NCBI GenBank assembly: GCA_944372455.1
Contig: CALVZF010000012.1
Span: forward strand, 1 to 36,885
DNA from: an uncultured Bacilli bacterium
GTDB lineage: Bacteria > Bacillota_I > Bacilli_A > RF39 > UBA660
DNA length: 36,885 nt
Direction: 5' to 3'
The notes beneath the pieces are model-generated. The model was not told the origin of the DNA. It worked only from the letters and a program-made list of their open reading frames with translations, and ran no database searches. Every line of letters begins with the position of its first letter. Positions within the stretch are counted from its first letter, which is position 1. Of the stretch, positions 1 to 7,912 are shown piece after piece. Position numbers and translations under genes: made by a program.

Positions 1-180
1 ACAGGTCCAACAGGGCCTCAAGGAATAACAGGACCTACTGGTCCAACAGGTCCAACAGGGCCTCAAGGAATAACAGGGCCCACTGGTCCAACAGGTCCAA
101 CAGGGCCTCAAGGAATAACAGGACCTACTGGTCCAACAGGTCCAACAGGGCCTCAAGGAATAACAGGACCCACTGGTCCA
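1..180 (+). repeat. Four 45-bp tandem repeats encoding collagen triplets
   Basis: Four consecutive 45-bp units (1-45, 46-90, 91-135, 136-180), each coding 15 residues, differ only at one or two third-codon positions in the GGA/GGG-CCT/CCC part. The array probably extends upstream of the window. Unit GC is 24 of 45. Near-identity at the DNA level points to recent duplication or ongoing homogenisation, so the copy number is likely to vary between strains. Confidence 0.95.
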
Positions 181-876
181 ACTGGAGAGGATGGAACTTC
201 CGATACAATCACAGTCCGTAATACTACAACTGGTGAACCTGGAACGGATGCACAAGTAACAGATGTTACGGGTGGTCCTAATCATGTTCTTGACTTCGTT
301 ATACCTAGAGGTTTTAACGGGAAAGATGGCGTTATAGGTCCAACAGGACCAACAGGTCCAGCAGGCTCAAATGAAGACTCAATTTCTTGCTTTTGCATTA
401 AACAAATGAGAAATGTAATAGAGCAATTAATCACTTTATACCCTAATAGTAATTTAATAGTAAGTATGGAAAGTGGAGATAATGCAAGTGGAAGACCTGG
501 CTCTTTGTTACCTGGCCCAAACAGTAATCCTAACGCCGGATTGTTTCAACTAGTAAATAGTCAAGGAGTTCCAGAAGAAGCATTATCAATATGTAGAATT
601 GCTTCAATTAGAATTCCTGGCACAACATATAATGAAAATATTACATACTTACCTGCACCAACTCCAACACCTGCAGGATGCGATACAGATTGTGCTAATG
701 CAATTAAATCGTATTTACCAGTAGGAACAAATAAAGTTTCAATAAATGCTGGAGGCCAAACAGTTGCAAATGGTAGTGTGATAAAAAGTGAACTTGGAAT
801 GGTAGTAATAGTAGGAAGTAATAATTCTAATCCAACTTTTGTATCTTCATGCAAAGCAGAAATAATTACAAAATAA
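1..876 (+). CDS. Collagen-like surface/exosporium-type protein (5' end outside window)
   Basis: The reading frame is open from base 1, so the N-terminus lies upstream. The visible 291 codons start with about 60 residues of perfect Gly-X-Y collagen triplets (GPTGPQGIT type), then a short non-collagen insert with the pattern [18 protein letters not shown] and LDFVIPRG, a second short [10 protein letters not shown] stretch, and a C-terminal domain opening with [14 protein letters not shown]. The triplets should form a trimeric rod and the Cys-containing C-terminal domain probably is the trimer head. Proteins of this build in Bacillota are usually surface- or spore-coat-exposed (BclA-like); that location is inferred. 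The repeat is much richer in GC than the neighbouring genes. A terminator hairpin follows the stop. Confidence 0.85.
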   Translation, partial: TGPTGPQGITGPTGPTGPTGPQGITGPTGPTGPTGPQGITGPTGPTGPTGPQGITGPTGPTGEDGTSDTITVRNTTTGEPGTDAQVTDVTGGPNHVLDFVIPRGFNGKDGVIGPTGPTGPAGSNEDSISCFCIKQMRNVIEQLITLYPNSNLIVSMESGDNASGRPGSLLPGPNSNPNAGLFQLVNSQGVPEEALSICRIASIRIPGTTYNENITYLPAPTPTPAGCDTDCANAIKSYLPVGTNKVSINAGGQTVANGSVIKSELGMVVIVGSNNSNPTFVSSCKAEIITK

Positions 877-897
877 AAAAAATTAATATTATTTTTT

Positions 898-949
898 AGA
901 CTGTTGATAAAGTTGGCTTTTTAAACCATCTTTGTCATACAGTCTTTTA
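898..949 (+). terminator. Terminator of the collagen-like gene
   Basis: AGACTGT at 898-904 pairs with ACAGTCT at 939-945. Inside it GATAAAG can pair with CTTTGTC (one G-T wobble) and TTGG with the complementary bases near the loop, followed by TTTTATTTT. It separates the gene from the convergent yigZ-family gene and may work for both strands, because the left flank is A-rich. Confidence 0.7.
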
Positions 950-977
950 TTTTGAAACTTATTATACATCAAAAATT

Positions 978-1547
978 CTAATTTTCTTCTTTTATTGTTG
1001 CTATCTTTTTTAATTTATTTAATATATTTTTACAATGATCTCCTTCTATTTCTACATTAAATGTAACTAGATTATTAAAGTATTTTTTTATAATTTTTTC
1101 ATTTTTTAGTATATACTCAATTTCTTTAATTTTGTCATATTCAAATTCAATTTTAAATCTTTCAATTTTTTTATCTTCTATTAAATTAACATTATTTAAA
1201 CAATTTAATACACTATTTTGATAAGCTCTTATTAAACCGCCAACTCCTAATTTTATTCCTCCAAAATATCTAACAACCACACATAAAATATTATTTATTT
1301 GTTTCTTTTTTAATATATTTAAAATAGGGACTCCTGCAGTTCCTTGAGGTTCTTTATCATCACTACATTTTTCTAAATTATTAAGCCTATAAGCATAGCA
1401 ATAATGTGTAGCTTTCTTATATTGACTCTTTATCTGTTCTAAAAATTTATTTATTTCGTTCTCATTATATACTTTAATCAAAACACAAATAAATCTTGAT
1501 TTTTGTATAATGTATTCTTTTGTAACATTCTTTTCTAATATATACAT
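978..1547 (-). CDS. yigZ: YigZ/IMPACT family protein (UPF0029)
   Basis: This 189-residue protein has the family signature in order: an N-terminal KSRFI segment, HYCYAYR around residue 47, DDKEPQGTAGVPIL around residue 63, and VVVRYFGGIKLGVGGLIRAY around residue 88. Family members have an N-terminal domain fold shared with the eukaryotic translation regulator IMPACT and a C-terminal ferredoxin-like domain; the bacterial role is not settled, with nucleic-acid binding suggested. It is slightly shorter than the usual length of about 210. The ATG follows a GGTGAT Shine-Dalgarno sequence. It is transcribed divergently from pgsA from an overlapping promoter region. Confidence 0.9.
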   Translation of the reverse strand: MYILEKNVTKEYIIQKSRFICVLIKVYNENEINKFLEQIKSQYKKATHYCYAYRLNNLEKCSDDKEPQGTAGVPILNILKKKQINNILCVVVRYFGGIKLGVGGLIRAYQNSVLNCLNNVNLIEDKKIERFKIEFEYDKIKEIEYILKNEKIIKKYFNNLVTFNVEIEGDHCKNILNKLKKIATIKEEN

Positions 1548-1565
1548 AATATCACCATCAATTTA

Positions 1566-1571
1566 ATTATA
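1566..1571 (-). promoter_or_regulatory. Putative -10 box of yigZ
   Basis: On the minus strand this reads TATAAT, 18 bases upstream of the ATG. No good -35 is visible; the T-rich bases around 1588-1595 lie at about the right distance and overlap the -35 of the divergent pgsA promoter. Confidence 0.5.
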
Positions 1572-1585
1572 CATTAAAATATATA

Positions 1586-1614
1586 TTTACAAAAGTTATT
1601 TAAAGTCTTATAAT
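1586..1614 (+). promoter_or_regulatory. Sigma-A-type promoter of pgsA
   Basis: TTTACA (1586-1591), a 17-base spacer and TATAAT (1609-1614). Transcription would begin near 1621, immediately before the AAGGGGG Shine-Dalgarno, giving a very short leader. Confidence 0.8.
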
Positions 1615-1637
1615 AAACTGCTAAGGGGGAAACCAAT

Positions 1638-2468
1638 ATGCAATGGAAAGAATTTAGAAAAAAAATTCCTAATATTCTTACTACACTAAGGCTAGCTATT
1701 GTACCTATATTTTGTACTTTATTTTTAAGTGAAGCATACATAGCTGCTCTTATACTTTTTGCTAGTGCATGTATAACGGACGCTATTGACGGATATTTAG
1801 CACGTCATTGGGATGCACAAAGTACTTATGGAAAAATAGTAGATCCAATTGCTGATAAAGCATTAGTACTTAGTTCAATTATTTTAGCTTCATTTTCTAA
1901 TTCTTTAATGTTAGTACCAATTATAATTGAAACTGGAATAATGGGAATTAATACAGTAGGAATAATGAAAAGAATGAACTTAAAAAAACTAAAGGGATCA
2001 ACTACAATTAAAAAAATAGAACACTTTTTTAATTCTGTAAAAGGTCCTACTGAATTAGGAAGAGCCAAAACAATTCCACTTATGGGAACCTCAGTCTTAT
2101 CAGTAATTAATGCAGCTACAAACTTTTCTTTAACTATTCCTTTAAATATTATGATTTTATCAACAGGGGTAATTGAGAGTGCAACATTAGTTCAATATTT
2201 TAATATGAAAATACTTAATAAAGAGAGTAAAGATATAAAATTTATAAGATTAGGAAGTAAAGATAATAAAGAAGTAACAGAAGAAACCATTATACAAAAA
2301 GAAAATACTAAAATAATTCCAGTTACTAAAACAAATAATTCTATTAAAAATGAAAAAGAAATGTATATTAAATTTCAAAAAGAACTTAAGTTTTTAGAAC
2401 AAAACTCTAAAACACTTGATACTAAACCTAAAACTTTTAGTTTAAAAATTGACAACAAAACTTTTTAA
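1638..2468 (+). CDS. pgsA: CDP-diacylglycerol-glycerol-3-phosphate 3-phosphatidyltransferase
   Basis: Membrane enzyme that joins glycerol-3-phosphate to CDP-diacylglycerol, making phosphatidylglycerophosphate, the precursor of phosphatidylglycerol and cardiolipin. The CDP-alcohol phosphotransferase motif is intact around residues 48-75: D-AI-DG-YL-AR, then G-KIV-D-PIA-D. The N-terminal IPNILTTLRL is typical of PgsA, and there are several hydrophobic segments up to about residue 190. After these comes a Lys/Glu-rich tail of roughly 80 residues that ordinary PgsA (about 180-200 residues) lacks; its role is unknown. CDP-alcohol enzymes are hard to tell apart, so another head-group acceptor is possible. 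A terminator overlaps the stop codon. Confidence 0.88.
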   Translation: MQWKEFRKKIPNILTTLRLAIVPIFCTLFLSEAYIAALILFASACITDAIDGYLARHWDAQSTYGKIVDPIADKALVLSSIILASFSNSLMLVPIIIETGIMGINTVGIMKRMNLKKLKGSTTIKKIEHFFNSVKGPTELGRAKTIPLMGTSVLSVINAATNFSLTIPLNIMILSTGVIESATLVQYFNMKILNKESKDIKFIRLGSKDNKEVTEETIIQKENTKIIPVTKTNNSIKNEKEMYIKFQKELKFLEQNSKTLDTKPKTFSLKIDNKTF

Positions 2469-2484
2469 AAGTTTTGTTTTTTTT
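2456..2484 (+). terminator. Terminator of pgsA, overlapping its stop codon
   Basis: A perfect 9-bp stem CAAAACTTT/AAAGTTTTG (2456-2464 with 2468-2476) followed by eight T residues. The 5' arm lies in the last codons of pgsA. Confidence 0.85.
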
Positions 2485-2519
2485 AAAAAAAAGCTATTTA
2501 AAATAATAAATAAATATTG

Positions 2520-2525
2520 TATAAT
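2520..2525 (+). promoter_or_regulatory. -10 box of the zinc-ribbon protein gene
   Basis: A perfect TATAAT lies seven bases before the TTGGAGGA Shine-Dalgarno. A -35 is not recognisable at 17 bases (TTTAAA). The predicted leader is only about 15 bases. Confidence 0.5.
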
Positions 2526-2546
2526 TATAATTGGAGGACAATACTT

Positions 2547-4370
2547 ATGGTTTGTAAAAAGTGTGGTAAAACAATAATGGACACCAAACAAGTATGTCCA
2601 TATTGTGGGGTTGGTCAAAATCATAGTATAAATCTAAGTAAATTTAATCGTGAACTTGAAGATTTAAAAATTGGAAATAATTCTTCAAGTTTTAGTAGTG
2701 AAGAAGAAATTAATTTTAATGGTCCAATAGATGTAGAAGAAATAATTGAAGATTTAGAAGAATTAAAAATAAAAGAAAAAGATGAAGAAGAAAAAATACT
2801 TCCTAGAGTAGAGTTAGTAAGTGATGAAGTTTTAGAAGAAGTAATTGAAAATATTAACGAAAATAAAGAATTATTTAGAAAAGATAGAAGTTATATAAAT
2901 TACAATATAAAACCACAACAAAAAGAAGAACAACAAGAAAGAAAAGAAATTAGTGATTATCCAAGAAATCAAGCATATATTCCAGTAGAAAAAATTAATA
3001 ACAATTTCAAAGAGGAGAAAGAACCAATAGTCGTTAAAAATAAAAATAAAATAAGCACTAAATATTTTGATCTTTCAAAAATAAATAGTAGATTAATAAA
3101 AGCTACTTTAATTGTTTTAGCGCTAATCTTAGTGGTTTTATTCACAACATACAAATTAGTATTAAGCCCTCAAGCCAGACTATTCAAAAATTTTGATGAA
3201 TTTTATAATCAAACAATGGAATTAGTTAATAAGATAGAAAAAAATTATAGTATTTTAAATAATAAAGATATTATAGAAATAAATTCTACTTCTAAAGTAA
3301 ATAAAACAATTAATAATGTTTCAACCAATGAAATATTAAATACTAAATATGTAGAAGATACTAATAATAAAAGACAATATTATGAATATACAAATTTAAA
3401 TAATAATAAATCATCAATAACTAAAGTATTTGTACAAAATAATAAATTTTATGTTAACAAAGATAATTCTAGCGAAGATTTTTATGTAACTGATGGAAAC
3501 TATGTAAGCATAATTGATTATTTAAATAAAAAAAATATTGAAGATCTATATAAAACTATTTCTAAAAATGTAAAAGATCAATTAACAAATCACAAATTTA
3601 GTAGTATTTCAGTAGAAAAAAAATTAAATGAAAAAACATACAAGTTAAAAGAACACACCTTAAACATTAAAACCGAAGATTCTAAGAAAATCGTTAAACA
3701 ATTTTTAGAAAACTTAAAAAAAGATAATACACTTACAAACTTATCTAAATACACAAACACTACTAAACAAGAATTAAAATCTAAAATTGATAAAATAATT
3801 CAAAATTTAGGAAACAATAAATTAACATATAAATTTTATTTAGATGAAAATAATAAATTAGTAATGCAAAATCTTGAATATCAACATTTAAAAATTAATC
3901 ATACCATTATTGATAGTGTACATAATCTTGAAATTACTTATAATGATAATACATATAAATTAGTAATAAGTAATAAAAACAATAATTTTAATATTAAAGT
4001 AAGATATAATCTAGAAAAAGAATTTATAATAAATATTCATAAACAGAATAATAAATTAATTATCAACTATCAAATAACAGAACCAGCAGTAGAAGATTAT
4101 CAAGAAGTAAATATTATACAAAAAAGAAAAGTAGTAAATATCATATCTAAAATAGAAAAGAATAAAAATTCATATAGGAACAATTTATCAATAAGTATTT
4201 CATCTAACTTAAAAGATGAAAATATAGCAGAAAATATAGAAACAGTAAATACAATAAAAGAAATAGATAATTTTCCTCAATTAAAATTAAATAATCCAAA
4301 TCAAATTACTTTAATGGATAACACATTAAAAAATAAATATAAAACAAATTTTTCAATGTTTATCAAATAA
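2547..4370 (+). CDS. Zinc-ribbon, single-pass membrane protein of unknown function
   Basis: The start is placed at 2547, ten bases after GGAGG; an in-frame ATG at 2517 would precede the promoter -10 and Shine-Dalgarno. The 607-residue protein opens with a zinc ribbon (VCKKCGK, then VCPYCGVG), followed by an acidic, probably disordered cytoplasmic stretch to about residue 180, one transmembrane helix (about 184-206) and about 400 residues rich in Asn, Lys, Ile and Tyr that should be outside the cell. No catalytic motif is seen. Zinc-ribbon-plus-TM proteins are common in Bacillota and largely uncharacterised; TcaA-type envelope stress proteins share this plan, but I cannot claim homology. Flanked by terminators on both sides, it is monocistronic. 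Confidence 0.75.
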   Translation: MVCKKCGKTIMDTKQVCPYCGVGQNHSINLSKFNRELEDLKIGNNSSSFSSEEEINFNGPIDVEEIIEDLEELKIKEKDEEEKILPRVELVSDEVLEEVIENINENKELFRKDRSYINYNIKPQQKEEQQERKEISDYPRNQAYIPVEKINNNFKEEKEPIVVKNKNKISTKYFDLSKINSRLIKATLIVLALILVVLFTTYKLVLSPQARLFKNFDEFYNQTMELVNKIEKNYSILNNKDIIEINSTSKVNKTINNVSTNEILNTKYVEDTNNKRQYYEYTNLNNNKSSITKVFVQNNKFYVNKDNSSEDFYVTDGNYVSIIDYLNKKNIEDLYKTISKNVKDQLTNHKFSSISVEKKLNEKTYKLKEHTLNIKTEDSKKIVKQFLENLKKDNTLTNLSKYTNTTKQELKSKIDKIIQNLGNNKLTYKFYLDENNKLVMQNLEYQHLKINHTIIDSVHNLEITYNDNTYKLVISNKNNNFNIKVRYNLEKEFIINIHKQNNKLIINYQITEPAVEDYQEVNIIQKRKVVNIISKIEKNKNSYRNNLSISISSNLKDENIAENIETVNTIKEIDNFPQLKLNNPNQITLMDNTLKNKYKTNFSMFIK

Positions 4371-4399
4371 AAAGACAAAATAATACTTGTCTTTTTTTT
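4371..4399 (+). terminator. Terminator of the zinc-ribbon protein gene
   Basis: AAAGACAA (4371-4378) pairs with TTGTCTTT (4387-4394), loop of eight, with a run of Ts. It begins at the base after the stop and insulates the sporulation cluster. Confidence 0.85.
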
Positions 4400-4419
4400 A
4401 TACTATTTTTGGTGATTAG

Positions 4420-5208
4420 ATGAAACTATATCTAGACCTAATTTTATTATTAAACTTTGCATTTGATTTTCTTCTTTTAATGACAGTTTCGTTAGTTTTA
4501 AAAAGAAGTATAAAAATTAGAAGAGTATTATTAGGGGCACTAATTGGTTCTTTAAGCATTTTTTTTCTATTTTTAAAAATCAATTCTATAACTTTATTTT
4601 TCTATAAATTAATAATAAGTATTATTATGACAATTGTTTCTTTTAAGTATAAAAATATTAGATATACTTTAAAAAATTTATTTTATCTTTATATTACAAG
4701 TATTCTTCTAGGAGGATTCATGTATTTTTTAAATATAGAATTTAGTTATAAACAAAAAGGACTAGTTTTCTATCACAACGGATTAAGTATAAATTTTATA
4801 GTATTAATAATCTTATCACCAATAATTTTATATGCATATATAAAACAAGTTAAATATTTAAAAAATAATTATTCTAATTATTATAAATTAGACATATATT
4901 TAAAGGAAGAAATAATTAGTTTAACTGCATTTTTAGATACGGGAAATAAACTTATTGATCCCTATAGTAAAAGACCTATTATTCTAGTAAATAGATGTTG
5001 TATAAAAAAATATTTAGATAATTATCCTAAAATATTAGTTCCTTATGATGGGATTAATAATCATGGATTATTAGAATGTATAAAACCTGAAAAAATATAT
5101 ATTAAGAATTACGGTTTCAAAAAAAATTTATTAATAGGTATATCAAATGAAATAATTGATATAGATGGAGTAGATTGTATTTTACATACTAGATTATTGG
5201 AGGGATAG
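4420..5208 (+). CDS. spoIIGA: Sporulation sigma-E processing peptidase SpoIIGA
   Basis: Membrane-embedded aspartic protease that cleaves pro-sigma-E in the mother cell after engulfment signalling. The N-terminal half (about residues 1-145) has five hydrophobic segments; the C-terminal half carries the catalytic signature TAFLDTGNKL with the probable nucleophilic Asp at residue 173, followed by DPYSKRPIIL, matching the family. The length of 262 is slightly short of the roughly 300 of Bacillus. It starts at an ATG after GGTGATT and ends one base before sigE, so protease and substrate are co-transcribed as in other spore formers. A possible -10 (TATACT) sits just after the upstream terminator. 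Confidence 0.93.
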   Translation: MKLYLDLILLLNFAFDFLLLMTVSLVLKRSIKIRRVLLGALIGSLSIFFLFLKINSITLFFYKLIISIIMTIVSFKYKNIRYTLKNLFYLYITSILLGGFMYFLNIEFSYKQKGLVFYHNGLSINFIVLIILSPIILYAYIKQVKYLKNNYSNYYKLDIYLKEEIISLTAFLDTGNKLIDPYSKRPIILVNRCCIKKYLDNYPKILVPYDGINNHGLLECIKPEKIYIKNYGFKKNLLIGISNEIIDIDGVDCILHTRLLEG

Positions 5209-5209
5209 A

Positions 5210-5902
5210 ATGTTACAAAAAATAATAGAGTTTTTAAGAAGTATTTTGAGAATTAAAAATCATATTTTCTTTTTAGGAAGTAGTGATGCTTTACCCCCAC
5301 CTTTAAGCAAAGAAGAAGAATTAAATTATTTAATTTTAAAAGAAGAAGGAGATAAAAAAGCTAAAGAAAAACTAATTGAACATAATCTTAGATTAGTTGT
5401 TTTTTTAGCTAAGAAATATGAAAATACTAACGTAGATTTAGAAGATTTAGTAAGTATTGGAACTATTGGATTAATTAAAGGAATAGATACTTATAAAACA
5501 GATAAAAACATTAAATTAGCAACCTATGCTTCTAGATGTATTGATAATGAAATATTAATGTTTTTAAGAAAAAATAAAAGAAAAAAAACTGAAGTAAGTT
5601 TTGAAGATTCGCTAAGTTTTGATGCAGAAGGTAATGAATTACATTTAGAAGATGTATTAGGTACAGATCCTGATATAGTAACTAAACCATTAGATGAAGA
5701 AGTTAACAAAACTTTATTAAGACAAGAATTATCTAAATTAAATGCTAGAGATAAAGAAATAATGATATTAAGATATGGGTTAATGGGTAGAGAAGAAATG
5801 ACTCAAAAAGATGTGGCAGAATATCTAGGAATTAGTCAATCTTATATTTCTAGAATAGAAAAAAAAGTTATAAAAAATCTTAAAAAAGTAGTCAAAATAT
5901 AG
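5210..5902 (+). CDS. sigE: Sporulation sigma factor sigma-E (pro-protein)
   Basis: Mother-cell sigma factor made as an inactive precursor. The N-terminus is an amphipathic pro-sequence (IIEFLRSILRIKNHIFF) followed by GSSDALPPPLS at residues 23-33, the segment next to the cleavage site in pro-sigma-E. Region 2 follows (NLRLVVFLAKKYENTNVDLEDLVSIGTIGLI and the LATYASRCIDNEILMFLR helix) and region 4 with a helix-turn-helix (QKDVAEYLGISQSYISRIEKK) at about 195-218. At 230 residues it is near the usual size. The adjacency to spoIIGA argues for sigma-E over sigma-K. sigG, the usual next gene, is absent; the gene 8 bases downstream is an activase-family protein. Confidence 0.95.
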   Translation: MLQKIIEFLRSILRIKNHIFFLGSSDALPPPLSKEEELNYLILKEEGDKKAKEKLIEHNLRLVVFLAKKYENTNVDLEDLVSIGTIGLIKGIDTYKTDKNIKLATYASRCIDNEILMFLRKNKRKKTEVSFEDSLSFDAEGNELHLEDVLGTDPDIVTKPLDEEVNKTLLRQELSKLNARDKEIMILRYGLMGREEMTQKDVAEYLGISQSYISRIEKKVIKNLKKVVKI

Positions 5903-5910
5903 GAGGCATT

Positions 5911-6828
5911 ATGAAAATAGGAATTCCAAGAGCATTGTTTTTCCATAAATATGGATATTTATGGAAAAGTTTTTTTGATTATTTAGAAGTTCCTTATATA
6001 GTTAGTCCTAAAACTAATAAATTAATTTTAGAAAAGGGGAAAAAATACGCTACTGATGAAACTTGTATTCCTTGTAAAATTTATTTAGGACATATTGATT
6101 ATTTAAAAAATAAATGTGATATAGTTTTAGTTCCAAGATACCTAGGAAACGAAAAATTAAGAATAGAGTGTATTAAGTTTAATTCAATATATGATGTAGT
6201 AAAAAATACATTTAAAAACTTAAAAACCATTGAATATAATATTGATTACACAACAAGAAAATTTGAAAAGCAAGAGTTTATTAGACTTGGTAATCAATTA
6301 GGTTTTAAATTAAAAGATGCAGTTAATGCATATAAATATGCTAAAGAAAAATATGAAAAAAGAAGAAAAGATTTATTTAAAAAGCAAGAGATGAAATCAA
6401 GTATAATTAATAAAAGAAAAATTTTAATATTATCGCATCCATATAATACTTTTGATGAAATTATAGGTATACCTGTAATAAATATTTTAAAAAAATATAA
6501 TGTAGAATTAATTTATTCAAATCTTTATTATGAACAAATGGATAATTCTAAAAAATATAGTGAAACATTATATTGGAATTCAAGCAAAGAGATTTTAAAT
6601 GCATTAGATTATTACAAAAATAAAGTAGATGGCATTATAATTTTGACTGCTTTTCCTTGTGGAAATGATTGTTTAGTTAATGAACTAATTTTAAGAAGTG
6701 TTAAGGATAAACCAGTAGTTAATATTGTAATTGATGAATTAAATAGTGAAGCTGGATTAATAACTCGTTTAGAAAGTTTTATAGATATTATTGATGAAAG
6801 GAGTGAAAAGTATGAAGAAAGTTATTAG
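5911..6828 (+). CDS. Acyl-CoA dehydratase activase-related protein (DUF2229/HGD-D-like), first subunit
   Basis: This 305-residue protein begins MKIGIPRALFFHKYG, the usual opening of DUF2229-type proteins that are partners of the BadF/HgdC ATPases. It has likely cluster cysteines in CIPC (C52 and C55) and in PCGNDC (C250 and C254). In related double-cubane and 2-hydroxyacyl-CoA dehydratase systems such proteins carry iron-sulfur clusters and receive a low-potential electron driven by ATP from the activase. The substrate is unknown. It starts 8 bases after sigE behind an AGGAGG sequence, so it is probably in the same transcript, and overlaps the next gene by 17 bases. In many anaerobes this region is part of one fused protein of about 1400 residues; here it is separate. 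Confidence 0.8.
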   Translation: MKIGIPRALFFHKYGYLWKSFFDYLEVPYIVSPKTNKLILEKGKKYATDETCIPCKIYLGHIDYLKNKCDIVLVPRYLGNEKLRIECIKFNSIYDVVKNTFKNLKTIEYNIDYTTRKFEKQEFIRLGNQLGFKLKDAVNAYKYAKEKYEKRRKDLFKKQEMKSSIINKRKILILSHPYNTFDEIIGIPVINILKKYNVELIYSNLYYEQMDNSKKYSETLYWNSSKEILNALDYYKNKVDGIIILTAFPCGNDCLVNELILRSVKDKPVVNIVIDELNSEAGLITRLESFIDIIDERSEKYEESY

Positions 6829-7912
6829 TTTTCCAAACTTTGGAAATTATTATATTCCCCTTAAAACTTTTCTTAGTAAGATCACTAAGTGTAAAGTAAT
6901 TACTGCTCCTAAAAACACTAAAAAAACTTTAGAATTAGGTAGTAAATATAGTCCCGATTTTGTATGTTTACCATTTAAATATACTCTTGGAAATTATCTT
7001 GAATCTATTGAATGCGGCGCTAATGTTTTGGTTCAAGCAGGTGGAGGATGTAGATATGGTTATTATGGAGAAATTCAAGATAAGATTTTAAAAGATTTAG
7101 ATTATGATATTACATTTATTAATCTAATGGAAAATGGTAGTTTTTCCTTGATAAAATTTTATAAAAGTGCAAAAAGGCTAAATCCAAATTTAAGTTTTAT
7201 AAATTTTATTCATAACGTTTTGATTACTTTAACTGCTTTTATTTGTATGGATAAAATGGATCACTACGTTAGAGCTAATTCTAAATATGAAATTAATAAA
7301 GGAACTTTAAATAAAATTAAATCTAGATTTTTAGATTTTATTCCTAATAATTTTAGTATTATAAAGATGATAAGACTATATAAAAGAAATAAACAAGATA
7401 TGAAGTTTAATATTGATAAAAAAATTAATAAATCAACCATAAAAATTGGATTAATCGGTGAACTTTTCTCATTAATTGAAAAAAGTAGTAGTTATAATAT
7501 TGAAGAATATTTAATGAATAGAGGTATAGAAGTTAAAAGATATACAGATATTACTTATTTATTGATTGGTAAAAGATTTAATGAAAGAAAAATTTTAAAC
7601 AAATCTAAAAGATATGCTAAATATAAATTAGGAGCCGATTCTTCTGATAATATTGCCCATGCAATAGAGCTTGCAGAATTAGGATTTGATGGAATAATTC
7701 ATTTAAAACCTTTTAGTTGTTCTCCTGAAATTAATACAGTTCCAATTTTACAAAGAGTAAGTGAAGATTATGATATTCCGGTTTTATTTTTAACTTTTGA
7801 TTCACAGTATGCTAAAGGAGCAGTAGATACTAGAATAGAAGCTTTTATTGATATGCTTATAATGAGAAAGGAGAATAATCTAAATGAAGAAAGAATACTA
7901 TCTAGGAGTTGA
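6812..7912 (+). CDS. Acyl-CoA dehydratase activase-related protein (DUF2229/HGD-D-like), second subunit
   Basis: The start at 6812 has AAAGGAGTG seven bases upstream and overlaps the previous stop; the in-frame codon at 6791 precedes that site and is rejected. The 366-residue protein has conserved-looking cysteines in DFVCLPF (C52), QAGGGCRYGYYG (C80) and FSCSPE (C303), the pattern of the C-terminal part of the fused DUF2229/HGD-D proteins. It probably forms an iron-sulfur heterodimer with the preceding gene product; no substrate can be named. It overlaps the ATPase gene by 29 bases, which implies tight translational coupling. It ends in TGA, showing TGA is a stop in this organism. Confidence 0.78.
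   Translation: MKKVISFPNFGNYYIPLKTFLSKITKCKVITAPKNTKKTLELGSKYSPDFVCLPFKYTLGNYLESIECGANVLVQAGGGCRYGYYGEIQDKILKDLDYDITFINLMENGSFSLIKFYKSAKRLNPNLSFINFIHNVLITLTAFICMDKMDHYVRANSKYEINKGTLNKIKSRFLDFIPNNFSIIKMIRLYKRNKQDMKFNIDKKINKSTIKIGLIGELFSLIEKSSSYNIEEYLMNRGIEVKRYTDITYLLIGKRFNERKILNKSKRYAKYKLGADSSDNIAHAIELAELGFDGIIHLKPFSCSPEINTVPILQRVSEDYDIPVLFLTFDSQYAKGAVDTRIEAFIDMLIMRKENNLNEERILSRS

Noticed and set aside
1-180. Regular tandem repeats resembling a CRISPR array
   Set aside because: The 45-bp units follow directly on one another without unique spacers, and the whole stretch is an open collagen (Gly-X-Y) reading frame.
561-854. 97-codon minus-strand reading frame opposite the collagen-like C-terminal domain
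   Set aside because: No initiation signal; the plus-strand frame is supported by continuity with the collagen repeats and a terminator.
2517-2546. ATG at 2517 as the start of the zinc-ribbon protein
   Set aside because: It precedes the likely -10 and the Shine-Dalgarno; 2547 has GGAGG ten bases upstream and begins right at the zinc ribbon.
4420-5902. Mollicutes-like organism with TGA coding Trp, suggested by low GC
   Set aside because: TGA ends the gene at 6812-7912, Trp codons are TGG, and SpoIIGA-SigE point to a spore former with the standard bacterial code.
5210-5902. Assignment of the sporulation sigma factor as sigma-K
   Set aside because: The gene directly follows spoIIGA and the pro-sequence ends in the ALPPPLS context typical of pro-sigma-E.
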